From: Didymodactylos carnosus
Lineage: Eukaryota > Rotifera > Eurotatoria > Philodinida > Philodinidae
Reading direction: 5' to 3'
Assembly: GCA_905250885.1 (NCBI GenBank)
Contig: CAJNOQ010000212.1
Coordinates: forward strand, 1 to 62,891
DNA: 62,891 bases
Shown piece by piece: positions 1 through 10,708 of this stretch. The notes beneath the pieces were generated by a model. That model did no database searches, was not told where the DNA came from, and saw nothing but the letters and a program-made list of their open reading frames with translations. The first letter of the stretch is position 1, and each line of letters starts with the position of its first letter. The translations under genes were made by a program, and so were the position numbers.

Positions 1-100
1 TAGAGAGAAAAAATATGTGGTGAATAGGAGCGAGAAGTCCGAAAGTGATTCATCAAGGCTAAGAAAAGAAACGCTTGGGATCATTTACTTCATTCGAACG
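1..100 (-). mobile_element. LINE fragment, inverted relative of the 890-1010 fragment
   Basis: The first 38 bases are nearly the exact reverse complement of 961-1000 (one mismatch). Further in, the minus strand still resembles the GPDGI-like region of the plus-strand LINE relic. It therefore looks like a second, oppositely oriented copy cut by the window edge. No intact reading frame remains. Confidence 0.45.
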
Positions 101-560
101 ATACTATTTTTATCAGAATCACTCATATCTATATATATATAAAACAGTCTATAAAATGAACGCGTTTTCCACCGTTTTTAAAAAAAAAAAATTTCGCATT
201 TTGTTGAGACTGCTCTCGTAGAAAATTTTTCAATGGGGAGCTAACTCCAGTAAAGAGAAAGTATCCAGAAGAAAGAAAAAAAATTCTCTGATTAAAAGGA
301 GTCAATTTCCTTTCGTTTCATTCAGTCAACTTGATACTATAGCATGAGAATGAAAGAAACCCTCACTACTATTAGATATCCTCATTGTGTAAATACGTAG
401 CTTTGCATTAATAATGTTTTTATCTACATCAAGCTCTAGGTGACAAAAAAATGTTTCTGTAAGTGCCACGCATGCTCGATTCAATTTTCTACGTATAGTA
501 GACTTTTAAGTAGTATTTCAGAGACATAGTCTCAGCATGTAGTATTAAACTATTTAAATA

Positions 561-772
561 CATTTTAATACTAATCTTACTAAGATTAGTATTAAAATGA
601 GAGATGGATGAAAAAAATTGCTACTTTAAATCATTTAAAGTAGCAATTTTTTTTATCCATCTCTTCATTATTCTTTTACCATTTTGTTACTGTTATCTAT
701 ATCTTTTACTTTGCCAAAGTAAAAGATATAGAAGAGAAACAACAAATACGGTATTTGTTGTTTATCTTCTAT
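561..772. repeat. String of four consecutive palindromes (hairpins)
   Basis: Four stem-loops lie head to tail. Hairpin 1 is 561-579/581-599, a perfect 19-bp stem with a 1-nt centre. Hairpin 2 is 600-630/634-664, a 31-bp stem with one mismatch and loop TCA. Hairpin 3 is 696-712/716-732, a perfect 17-bp stem with loop GCC. Hairpin 4 is 728-749/751-772, a stem of about 22 bp with one mismatch. Hairpins 3 and 4 share 728-732, so they are mutually exclusive structures. No ORF covers them. Confidence 0.85.
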
Positions 773-889
773 GTTATTTCTAACACAGTTTTTTTAATTT
801 CATTTGTCATTATGTGTACGTAGGCAGTGATCATGTGTTCTGTTTTTTATTATGTTGAAAATTGTACAACATAGCTAATATGTCTAAGA

Positions 890-2331
890 AAGTTAATAAA
901 TGATATATCTTCGAGGCCTGATGGAATCACAGTTAATTTTCTTAAAGAGTGTAGCTTTCAACTTCTCGATCCTATTCACCACATATTTTTTCTCTCTATT
1001 TCTAATGGCATTCATCCTTCTCAATGGGAAGTCGTCACAGTTCATAAAAAGGGACAGAAGGCATTGGTCAATAACTATAGACCTGTTTTCTTATTGTCAA
1101 TCATAGGTAAAGTTTTAGAACGCTTCATTTACGATTAATTAGTTAAGTACTTAAATGAGCGCAATTTTTTTTCGATGTCCCATTTCGGTTTTCGTAAAAA
1201 CAGTTCTGCGACAGACTCTGTTATATCTGACACATAATATCTTTAAAAATCTCGAAACAGGTATCGACTCAATCTTGGTCATGTTTGATTTCGAGAAAGC
1301 TTTTGACCGGGTTCTTCATCAACTTCTACTCTCGACGTTATATTCGTTGGTGTGAAACGAGCCCCATATAAATGGTTCGAGAGTTATCTGTCTATTCGCC
1401 GGCAAGGAGTTCGGATAGGCGCATCGCTTTCAGAAACAGTAGAGATTCCGTCTGGTAAAGTCCAGCGCTTTATCTTGGAACCTCTGCTATTTCTGTTTTT
1501 TATTAACGATTTTCCTCTAACTTCACTGCCATTGGTTTTATTTGCTGACAATTGTTAACTCTTGTGTCCTATGAGCATTATCTGTCAGAAAGCCGGTGTT
1601 CAGTTGCTTATCAATCAAATCGAGGAGTGATGCCAATTTTAAAGTTAATGCACCTTACTTACTCCAGATGTGCATGAAGTTATTTCACGAATCGTGATCA
1701 GTCAGTCGCAGACCATCTCTCATGTTATTCAACATTCCTGTATATAGTTCTTCCACTCTCAACCATGAACTGTAATTTAATTGTGTAATCGTTGATTGTG
1801 CCGACAATGAGTCTACACTCGATGGTGCGATACAGAGTATCGAAATAAAAGGTTAAACCGACCATCTTCCTTTTACAATAAACAATACAGTTATTAAACG
1901 CGAAACATCTGTTGTTCTTCTTGGAGTGAGACTAATATCAAATCTTTCATAAGGAGAGCATATTAAGGATTTAGTTCTCCGGTCTAGAAACACTTAGGCG
2001 CAATGTTTAGGATCTTTCGCGAAGTTCCAACCAAAATCTGTTTGAGTAAATTAATTAAGGTAGTGGAGTATATGATAGTAAACGGTGCAAGGAAGAGTTA
2101 GACAAGGTTATAAAGTTGGCTGCACGAATGATATGTAAGCAATTTGATGGCTCCGTAACAGCCCTTATCAATAATTTGAGTTTGCTGGATTTGTCAGTGA
2201 GACAAGACTATTTTAGATTACTTCATTTTTACAAGGTAAAAAAGTCTTTCTCGCCCCTTGCTCAGTTATATCCACCCTTTATTAAAGAGATTAAAAGTAA
2301 AACACCTGATTGCACCAACATCGGTCGTTAG
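890..2331 (+). mobile_element. Degenerate non-LTR retrotransposon (LINE) reverse transcriptase
   Basis: Several reading frames carry pieces of a CR1/Jockey-like reverse transcriptase. Around 925-1135 a frame reads like the conserved finger region, with a GPDGIT-like start, a VHKKG motif and NNYRP. 1280-1320 encodes the palm motif A piece with MFDFEKAFD. 1470-1555 encodes a piece ending in FADN, where active enzymes have F/YADD, so a catalytic Asp is lost. 2116-2331 resembles the distal part of the same ORF. Frameshifts and stops separate the pieces, so this is a dead copy. The exact clade is not resolved. Confidence 0.7.
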
Positions 2332-4314
2332 AACAGTAGGCAGATGGAGACACCCACTTTACTAAAGTACACAAAGTTTCATCATTTTTCTACCGTACGG
2401 TGATAAATTGAACTTCACGATAATCATTCTGACTGATGGTGATCTATCGTCAAATTATGAAGTAGTAAGAAACTTTTACTTAAAGGGGGAGCAGGATCTT
2501 CACATTTAGATTTGGTTCAAAGTTTCCCAGATGGTAGAAGACACTTCAAAATATATATGAAAAGAGTTTGGAGAGTTACGGGCTTATAGTTTTCTAGAAA
2601 AAAAATTTTAATTTTTTTCGACCTTTTTTGCCCATTTTTTAAAATTTAAATAAAATTTTTACTTTTCAATTTGAAACCTCGGTTTTGTAACCAATCGATA
2701 TAACGCCTCGAGATGTATATGTTGTAAAGATTGTCATCGTTCTCGGACAAGGTCTGGCGGAGAAATTCGGATTTGACCTTGAGAATGGGTTTTGGAGGCC
2801 AAAAGTGCGCCTTTTCGAGATCTTGTCTGCAGTTTCCTTGTGAGGAAGCATTTTGAAGCGGAAATGTAGGTGTAGAAGTTGTTTATCATGTTTTTTTCTA
2901 TGAGTTAATACTTTGCTGTCGCTAAATCTCTTAATGTCAATCTTTAAAATTAAAAATACTGAGATGCTGCACTACGGAGTTAAGGCGCTCAGATTTTGAC
3001 GATAATTTGTTTTCTTCTGAATCTGAAATAAGTGTCCTGAAAATCTGAAACTCACAGAACATTGACACTTTCACATACGAAATCGAAAAAAATAAAGACT
3101 AGTTTTTTAGAGTTCCGGAGCGCAAAATCGTTCAAGACCTTGAACCAAATTTCGCTCGAAGGAAGCATTTTGGACCAAAACTCTGAGTAAAAAAACTGTT
3201 CAGAATCGAATTCGGGGGTGCCTCACAAAAGCTTTTTCGAAAAAAATTTTAGGCTTCAAAGTTGAAAAATGCGAAATTTTCAAAAATTTAATTTAAAAAT
3301 TTAGAAAAGAAAATTTTCAAAAATCATCGTGAAGGACTCCGAAATTCGATTCTGAGCAACTTTTGTGCTCAGAGTTTTGGTCCAAAATGCTTAGCTGTGA
3401 AGCTGTCTTCAAAATACTTTTAGTTCTTAAATCCCATCTGGAAGGTAAACGTTAAATTTCTCCCCTCCCCTTAATCTAAGAATTACAGAAACTGGAAAAA
3501 AAAATTGTGTCGATCTACGACAAATCAGGTGCCCATGCTATTAATAATGCATTCTTAGAGGTATCTAATCAAATAGAACTTGTGAATATTGAAGGCAAAG
3601 AGTTGTTTTACTCCCTCTAACCTTTTACTACTTAGTAAAATCAGTATTAAAGGCATTAATCACAAAGCATTTTTGGCTGTTTGATAGAGACACCTATATC
3701 TCAGCGACACAAATTTTATTGGAAAGTCATATGTATCCAATTGTATTATCCTTTGGATTTAGCTATGCTACTATATGCTGTCTCAAATTCTCTAAATTAT
3801 ATCTCTAGTCTATATATCTATCTATCTAACTATTTATATTCTCTTCTTTTTGTGTATATTCTTGCCCCTTATATTTAGGCCATCGACCAAAGGCTGTTTA
3901 AGTCAGTCATACGCTTTATACTCATATTGAGGAAAGAAACTACTTTTTTATCTTCCAGGAGGGATAAAGGAGAGGCTGATTCACGCGTTAATCACAACAT
4001 CTAGATCTGAAAAGTGAATTTGTTTCTGATCTATGAACATTGTTTTCTCAATGCCTTCTGTTCTCTCCTAATTCAGGTTTTTTCTTTTTCTATTTACTGT
4101 ATAATAAAAAGTAATAAAATCTTGTATAGAATTCTTTTCGAAAGGTTTAACATTCGAATAAATAATCGTAGCAAAGATAGAAAAATTATGATTTGGTTTG
4201 ATAATGTTTAGATTTGAAAACTGTTGAAAACTTTTCTAATGATTTAAATAAATACTCACACGTACAACAACAAATCATTATTGCTTTTTTTTTAAAAGAA
4301 CATTCATAATCGTC
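2332..4314. other. Intergenic repeat debris, no gene seen
   Basis: AT-rich sequence with short ORFs that look like noise. It contains an inverted repeat with arms 3164-3213 and 3343-3392 (AAGCATTTTGGACCAAAACT and its complement), probably a decayed fold-back element. 3490-3610 may be another shred of the LINE. No promoter can be assigned, but 4255-4314 directly precedes the start of the ZCCHC14-like gene. Confidence 0.5.
3164..3392. repeat. Inverted repeat, about 50-bp arms
   Basis: Left arm 3164-3213 and right arm 3343-3392 are reverse complements with a few mismatches, separated by about 130 bp of A/T-rich sequence. This is consistent with a small non-autonomous fold-back element. No target duplication was identified. 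Confidence 0.6.
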
Positions 4315-7300
4315 ATGTTACAACAAGAAACTGTTCATCGGTGGTTCAATTATTTGCGTGGTTCAAAACGTATCGAATTTTTATATGGTCTATTACATTT
4401 GTGTGTTCCGCTTGAATTAAGATATATTGGTTCATGTTTAGAAGAAGTAGCAAGAAAAGATTATTTTTATTTACTTGAAGCTGAAACAAAAGCAAATTCA
4501 ACATCAACAAAATATTTAACACACGCACAACCGATACCCATAACTACCTCACGTTCTACAACGAACAATTGTGATGCATTAAACGAAACTATTGCCGATT
4601 TTAATGATCAACGTGAACGTGCATTTACAATTGTCGATTTAGGTATGCTGATGAAGTTCATACAGAAAAAGGTTTTAATTCAATCTTATTTCAAATATGA
4701 TTTCTTTCTTTTCTTTTTGCCATAATTTCAATTTCTTTCGATTTCACACTTATTCATCCTAAATTTTTTTTATATTTTGTTTTATTTATTTATTTATCTT
4801 TTTATTTTATTTCACTAGCTTTACTACATACGGACAATCGTGAATGTGCTTTAAAAATTTTTAAACGTTTAAAATCGTGTGATTGTATTAAATTGATTGA
4901 TGAAAAATTAGCTAAAGAAGAAATTGATGAATATATAGCTGATGAATTTTTAATTATATTTCAATTAGCTGCAAATCATCCAGCATTTAGTTTTGAAATG
5001 CGTACACAAATGTCACAAATTCTGAAAGAATTAGAAAAACGTTTTCGTAATTTAAAATTGTCAAATGATACATCAATATCAACGACAGTAGACGATACCA
5101 ATTCATCATTTTGTTCATTATCAAATTCAAATAGTTCTGGAATACCCAATTTACACGCATCACGTGCGTGTCTTATACATAAACAACAGTATACAACTTC
5201 GAATAACTCTCACCTTTTTTTTTCTTCTCTATTTTAGCACTTTTAACCAAAGTAACTGTTGTTCAATTTATCGTTTCTGACACTTTCCAATTTCAAATTA
5301 AAGTAATAAATTCTGTTTACTTATGTTTTTTTTATATATAAATATTTTTGTATCACATTTATTAGGCTGATTGGTCCGACAGTGTTTCTACACATGTTTG
5401 GAAAACAATAGACGATTTGAAAACATTTCATTTGCACGTAAGTGTATTGTAGACATATCGGAAAATCAAAACATAATATTATGTATACTCTTCTTTTTTC
5501 TTTCTTTAGTTAACGAATGTTGTTTATCAAGATGATGCACGTTTTGAACGATTACATAGTATTGCATCATATTTGCGTAATATCAATGGATTATCACAAC
5601 AAAATGGTTACATTGAGAAAATAAAAACAAATATTGAAACTTATTTATCGTAAGTATTTTTTTTTTACCTGTAGAAGAAGTAAAATCATCTTTCTTTTAT
5701 CTTCTAGAAATCTAATCTTTTTCTCGAGTTACATATCAACAATTCAAACGTTAGCAAAATTTTTTAATTCTTCATTGAAACTAATCGATTCTAAACAAAA
5801 AAATACGAACAGCAACAATAATAACGTTAATATATTTAATGAAAAACAATTATCATTTAATTCATCGGAAATGACAACTGTTGTTCAACGTAAGTAGAGA
5901 AAATTTGAATGCTTTAATTTTAAATGTCAGATGTATTATGTTATTTTATAGAGCGTAACAGTGAGAATACTCAACAAAATGAATTGGATAAAAAAAGTAT
6001 AATAACACAAACATTTACTGAATCAAAATCAGTTGAAACCCAGACTGAAATTTTTGAACAAAAACTTAACTATCAAATTATTATTGATAATCAAGATTAT
6101 TTAAGACGATTTAATCAAGATCAAGTAGGACAGTTTTCCTTTGCACTTGTTTAATGCCTGTGGTTTAGAGTTTGAAAGCCATAGGAACAATTTGCTCTTA
6201 CTGGGATGTGGAAAAGTTGAGTGGCTGTGAGATGCATCTGGCATCCTAGAGTTCACTTGCCAGATAAAAACTTGAATATCTTCGTCATTTCTTGACCAAA
6301 TTGGACTTTTGTTTTTCTATTTAAAAGAGATATGTTCCAAGTTCTATTTTATATAAAAATGTTTTACATATACTGGTCGAAACTGTCAGCATCTCTATAA
6401 ACACAGAATTTTTATCTTTTTATAATACTATGAAAAACGTAATATAATGGGTCTTTTTTTATCGCTACAACTTTCTCAATTCTGTCCCTCAGATCATCAA
6501 TATCTTTGACTTTCATTTTGTATACTTTTCCTTTGTGACATATCTTCATTCACAAAGAAATCAGATAATGTTAAATGTGGTGATCGTCGCGTCGTTCAAC
6601 AAATTGAACCAGCTCTATGAATTCATCATCTATCAAATTTTTCATTTAAACATATACGAACTTGTTTTGAAAACTGGAATGGAGCATCATCATGTTGAAC
6701 GTGATCTTTTTATTGAGTTGTGGACGGAATTGAGAAAGACATTGTAGCGATAAGAAAAAGACCCATTATATAATGTTTTTAATAGTATTGTAAAAAGATA
6801 AAAATTTTGTATTGATAGAGATGGTGACAGTTTCGGTTAACTTGCACCTGGGCGAAAAGAAAAATGTCGAAAGGGAAAAAGATCGATCATAAAGATGTCG
6901 AAATATAGAATGTCGACAGGCAAATACATCGAATATTAACTATGACGAACGAGAAAAAAATCGAAAGATCGGAAATTGGTCTCATAGAAACATTGAAAGT
7001 ATTTAGGCTCGTATTCATTTTCGATGAAAGATTTGATAGATTTATTTCATTCGTAAAAAATCCACTACTACAGGTGAAAATGTTTTTTGTTAAAGAGCAA
7101 ATGTGAAAAAACGGATAAAATCTGATGTTATCAGTATCGGGAGATCACATCAATACACATCAATGAGTTTTTGTGGTAATGGATCTCGATTTAAAACAAA
7201 TTTTTGCAGAGATTTGTAATGCTTGATTTGTTGGGGGATGTATTTTGGTTATTAATGATGCTTTTAAACCATATACAAGGTCACTAAGCGTATCTTTCCC

Positions 7301-10300
7301 TTTGTTCCTATTCACATCAGAGTCCTGGAGTCTAACTCGTCGAATCTGACCAAAACTGCCAGTATTCCAAAATTGACTGAAGCTTTGAAATGTGTCTATT
7401 ACATGAACAAGGCTGAAACAAGGCAATAAAAAATATTACAGACTCAAACTAGAGTAAATGGAATATTTCATGTTATACAAAAGTTGTGGCGTCAGTAGCT
7501 AGACGTGGTGCATGCCTAAACACGCATTCTACCGTTTATTATTCCTGTTCTTCGTCCTTTACAACATAGACCCGATACTGATAACATGAGACAAAAAAAG
7601 TGGTTAATTAAAATACACTTTTATTTTCAAAGTACATATTTTTGTTTACTCTGTGTCTCTCCTACATATATTATTATGATGGTATTAAAAGTCAGCTAAA
7701 TTGTTCCTTTTTCTTCTACTCACTTTCATCACACTGTTAAAGTTATCAGGAGCAGTACGGTTTTTTCTTACAAATTTCAACGCAACACACGCTACCTGCA
7801 TCAGCATGTTGGTAGTCTGTACCAAGCACAAAGTTTAGATAATATTGCAAGATCATTTAGTACAATATTTTTCGATTTTTCGATATTTTTACATTTCAGT
7901 ATTTTTTTATTTCCCTGCTTATCATATTCGATATTTGTAATTCGCCGTTTTCACATTCTATGTTTTATTTCCGACGTTTTTACGTTTCGACATTTTTCCT
8001 TTTCGATGTTTTTCCATCCGTTATTTTTTCTTTCGACGTTTCACTTTCGGCTTTTTCCTTTTCGCCCAGGATCAAGAGAGTCACAGTTTCGACCAGTATA
8101 TGTAAAACATTTTTATATAAAATAGAACTTGGAACATTTCTCTTTTAAATAGAAAAAAAAATCCAACTTGGTCAAGGAATGATGGAGATATTAAGTTTTT
8201 ATCTGGCAAGTGGATTCGGGCTATCTGGTAGAATATCGAGCCTCTCGTAGTTACGCATTCGTATTAAACCTTTCGTATCTATTCTGACAAAGGACTTAGC
8301 CGTATATTAGATTGGATCTAAATTTTCTCTCAGTTTAAGTGAATTGCTGATTAGTGATAGATTGGTCATTAAAATAGTAAGTATGGTTTTAGCTTCTTTG
8401 GAGCTGAGTTTACTTCATCATGGCATAAGGTACACTTTGTTTTGTGTGATATGATAAATATACGTTTGGTCTTATTTTTTGTTTTAGCTTTTTTCATTGA
8501 CACAAGCCGAAATGATACATGACGGTCTTGCTCCAGAAATCGCTCAAGAATTATGTGGTATTTTAGCCGAACTGAAGTACGTCACACGGCTAAATGGAAA
8601 CTAAAATATGTCATTTAATGGTGTCTCTGTTTTTTAAGACCATTGGCTATGTGTCAAGCATATTCACCATTTAACTATCCAAACTTTGCCACATCGTCGC
8701 CAGTTGTACAATCGGCACTTGAAGATATTTTCAAAAGTATTGTCACTCCAAATTCAATGATTCATGCTCCTCAATTACCTATTCTTTTAAATTCGCAACA
8801 CAATACAATGGATTTACTTGCTGAACAGTCATCGCCGTCTATTTTACAAACAATCAAAACAACAGCGAATAGGGTTGAATCATCATCGGAAGATGATAAA
8901 GGTAAATTGAAATATTGCATTTGATTTTCATGTATTTATCTCTACTCCATCTTTTAGCGTTACAAAATGAGCTTCAGGATCCAAGAAATGCACCACACAC
9001 TGTTCCTGTCACTCCAATCGCATTTTCTATTACACCCTTCATTACACCAGGACAGCATTTATTACGTCATCCAGTAAATGGTGTTGGTCACCCATCGAAT
9101 GGTTACCAATCAGACCCACAATTCCATCAATATCATCGATATGGATCACAACAGCAGCATCACAATCATTATAATGATAAAAACCAACCAATGCAAAGAA
9201 AAAATTTTCGTCATATGAAAGAGCAACGAAATTTTTACTGTCCTGTGCCAGTTCTCCCACCAATGACTATGCAACCGCCACTAAGCGGTAATTTTTATTC
9301 GGCACCCCCAGCTGTTTCGCAATTTGTAACGAACAATCGTCCCTCATTAAGTGATTCAACATCAACAACACCAAATGGAGAGCGCTATTTGTCGCCCGCG
9401 CCATCACCAGCTCCTATACCGATTTCAAGCGTAACCCAATCAATGCATATTCGTCAAAATAATACAGATCTTTCGCTAGCAACGGGATCAGCATTGCCAT
9501 TGTCTACTACAAAAGTGAAATCTCGTCTAAATTCATCTTCGTCAACGAATAGTGCAACAACACACACAAATCAAATACAAACATTATCGTCACCGCAATC
9601 TTCTAGTGGAATTTCAACAACAACAAATGAATCTCAACCTCAAACACCAAATCCTGTCATGAACAGTACGTCGTCATCCTCATCTGCAACACTCACGAAT
9701 AACAGCCAACAACAGCAGCAGCAACAGCACCAACAACACTTCTCTCAGCAAATGTTACAAACATTTCTTCATGTGTCAAATGCACCACAAGGAGCAACGT
9801 TTTTATTAAATACTGAGAACGGCGTTGTTCCAGCCTTTCCAGTACCGCCAGGAATGTATCAAAATCCAAAGTTCCTTGAAATGTTAGTGCAAACTCAACA
9901 AATGCAATTTCCGATGGGAGCCGCTTCACTACAACCGCCTCCATTAGGACCGCCACAGGCTGTTTTCTCCCAGCCAAAAACTTCAAATAATTTCTCGTCA
10001 GAGCATAATCATTATCGTCCACATAACAACTATCAACATAATTATTCATCACAAAATCATTCGTCATCCCAGAATTATTATGATAATGGGTACAAATCCC
10101 ACAGTAGAGGAAAACACTGTTATGCCTGTGGTAAATTGGGTCACATTATGTACAATTGTCCTGATTGTTCTGATACTTATTCGTCGGATTTAAATCATTA
10201 TGGTACGCATCTATGAATAAAAGCGAATGAAATAACAATAAAATCTCGGAGAAGAGATTCTTAAAGATAAGAACGAGATCTTTTCATCGGGACAATATTG

Positions 10301-10708
10301 TTGTTATTTGCCTATAAGCTGGTATGAAAACTACTTGAATGACGATTGTTCATAGAGTGATTCTCATATGGTACGCACAGTTTATTCTACGCGTGTTTCT
10401 TTACTTCGCGTGAACGTTAAAAGTTCGAGAAAGATGTTATCTAGTATAACTAAGTATTCATACATATGTGAGTGTTGTTTCACGACGCCTACAGTCAAGG
10501 ACAGACATCACCACCACCAGTATAAAGCATGCATTAACCAACCACTCAGATATTCTTCCATGATCTTCCTCATCTTTTGCTAACTTGTAAGTTCTGCTTA
10601 TATTTAGGTCCGAAGTTGAACTATCGTCCAGACCAAACAAATTCGCCGAATAACAAAGATCTTAACCGCTCACAACGAGCCAATTCAAATGCAAAACATC
10701 GAGAGTGA
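4315..10708 (+). CDS. ZCCHC14: ZCCHC14/ZCCHC2-like protein (PX-like, SAM-like, CCHC zinc knuckle)
   Basis: Predicted 11 exons: 4315-4642, 4819-5163, 5238-5302, 5366-5437, 5510-5649, 5708-5889, 5952-6124, 8488-8576, 8639-8901, 8958-10202 and 10608-10708, giving 1000 aa. The N-terminus (VHRWFNYLRGSKRIEFLYGL) matches the conserved ZCCHC14/ZCCHC2 N-terminal region. Residues about 224-375 look PX-like and 410-465 SAM-like. A long Ser/Thr/Gln-rich stretch with a Q run (about 802-815) follows. A C-x2-C-x4-H-x4-C knuckle lies at about 940-953 and is followed by a short basic tail. In vertebrates ZCCHC14 works with TENT4 poly(A) polymerases in RNA tailing, so the role here is inference. The last exon was chosen because the tail after the knuckle (NHYGPKLNY) resembles the family C-terminus; without it the frame stops at 10216. 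Intron 7 (2.4 kb) is filled with transposons. Assignment to ZCCHC14 rather than ZCCHC2 is uncertain. Confidence 0.8.
6377..6835. mobile_element. Palindromic element with about 110-bp terminal inverted repeats
   Basis: 6377-6486 and 6722-6835 are reverse complements over about 110 bp with some mismatches. The stem includes GGGTCTTTTTTTATCGCTAC and its complement. The 235-bp centre contains a 70-codon frame (6535-6747) that I do not recognise. This looks like a non-autonomous element or a deletion derivative. Confidence 0.65.
6847..8070. mobile_element. DNA transposon-like element with CCTGGGCGAAAAG ends
   Basis: The left end 6847-6859 (CCTGGGCGAAAAG) is matched by its reverse complement at the right end. 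Similarity of the two ends continues more weakly for about 200 bp as TCGA/AAAA-rich sequence. Size is 1224 bp. A minus-strand frame at 7160-7426 (88 codons) is the longest inside, but no transposase motif is recognised. A target duplication is not obvious, since flanks are TTGCA and ATCAA. The boundary may lie a few bases further out, where CTTG is shared. Confidence 0.6.

Larger units (their letters stand above)
6254..8212. mobile_element. Outer inverted-repeat element in intron 7 of the ZCCHC14-like gene
   Basis: Arms 6254-6386 and 8083-8212 are reverse complements over about 130 bp with scattered mismatches and small indels. Outer ends read CACTTGCCAGATAAAAACTT. Inner ends both read ACTGGTCGAAACTGT. 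Between the arms lie a palindromic element (6377-6835) and a CCTGGGCG-ended element (6847-8070), which suggests later insertions at or near the inner end. No transposase was recognised. Confidence 0.7.

Noticed and set aside
9693..10067. 124-codon minus-strand ORF
   Set aside because: Antisense shadow of the Gln/Asn-rich exon 10 of the ZCCHC14-like gene.
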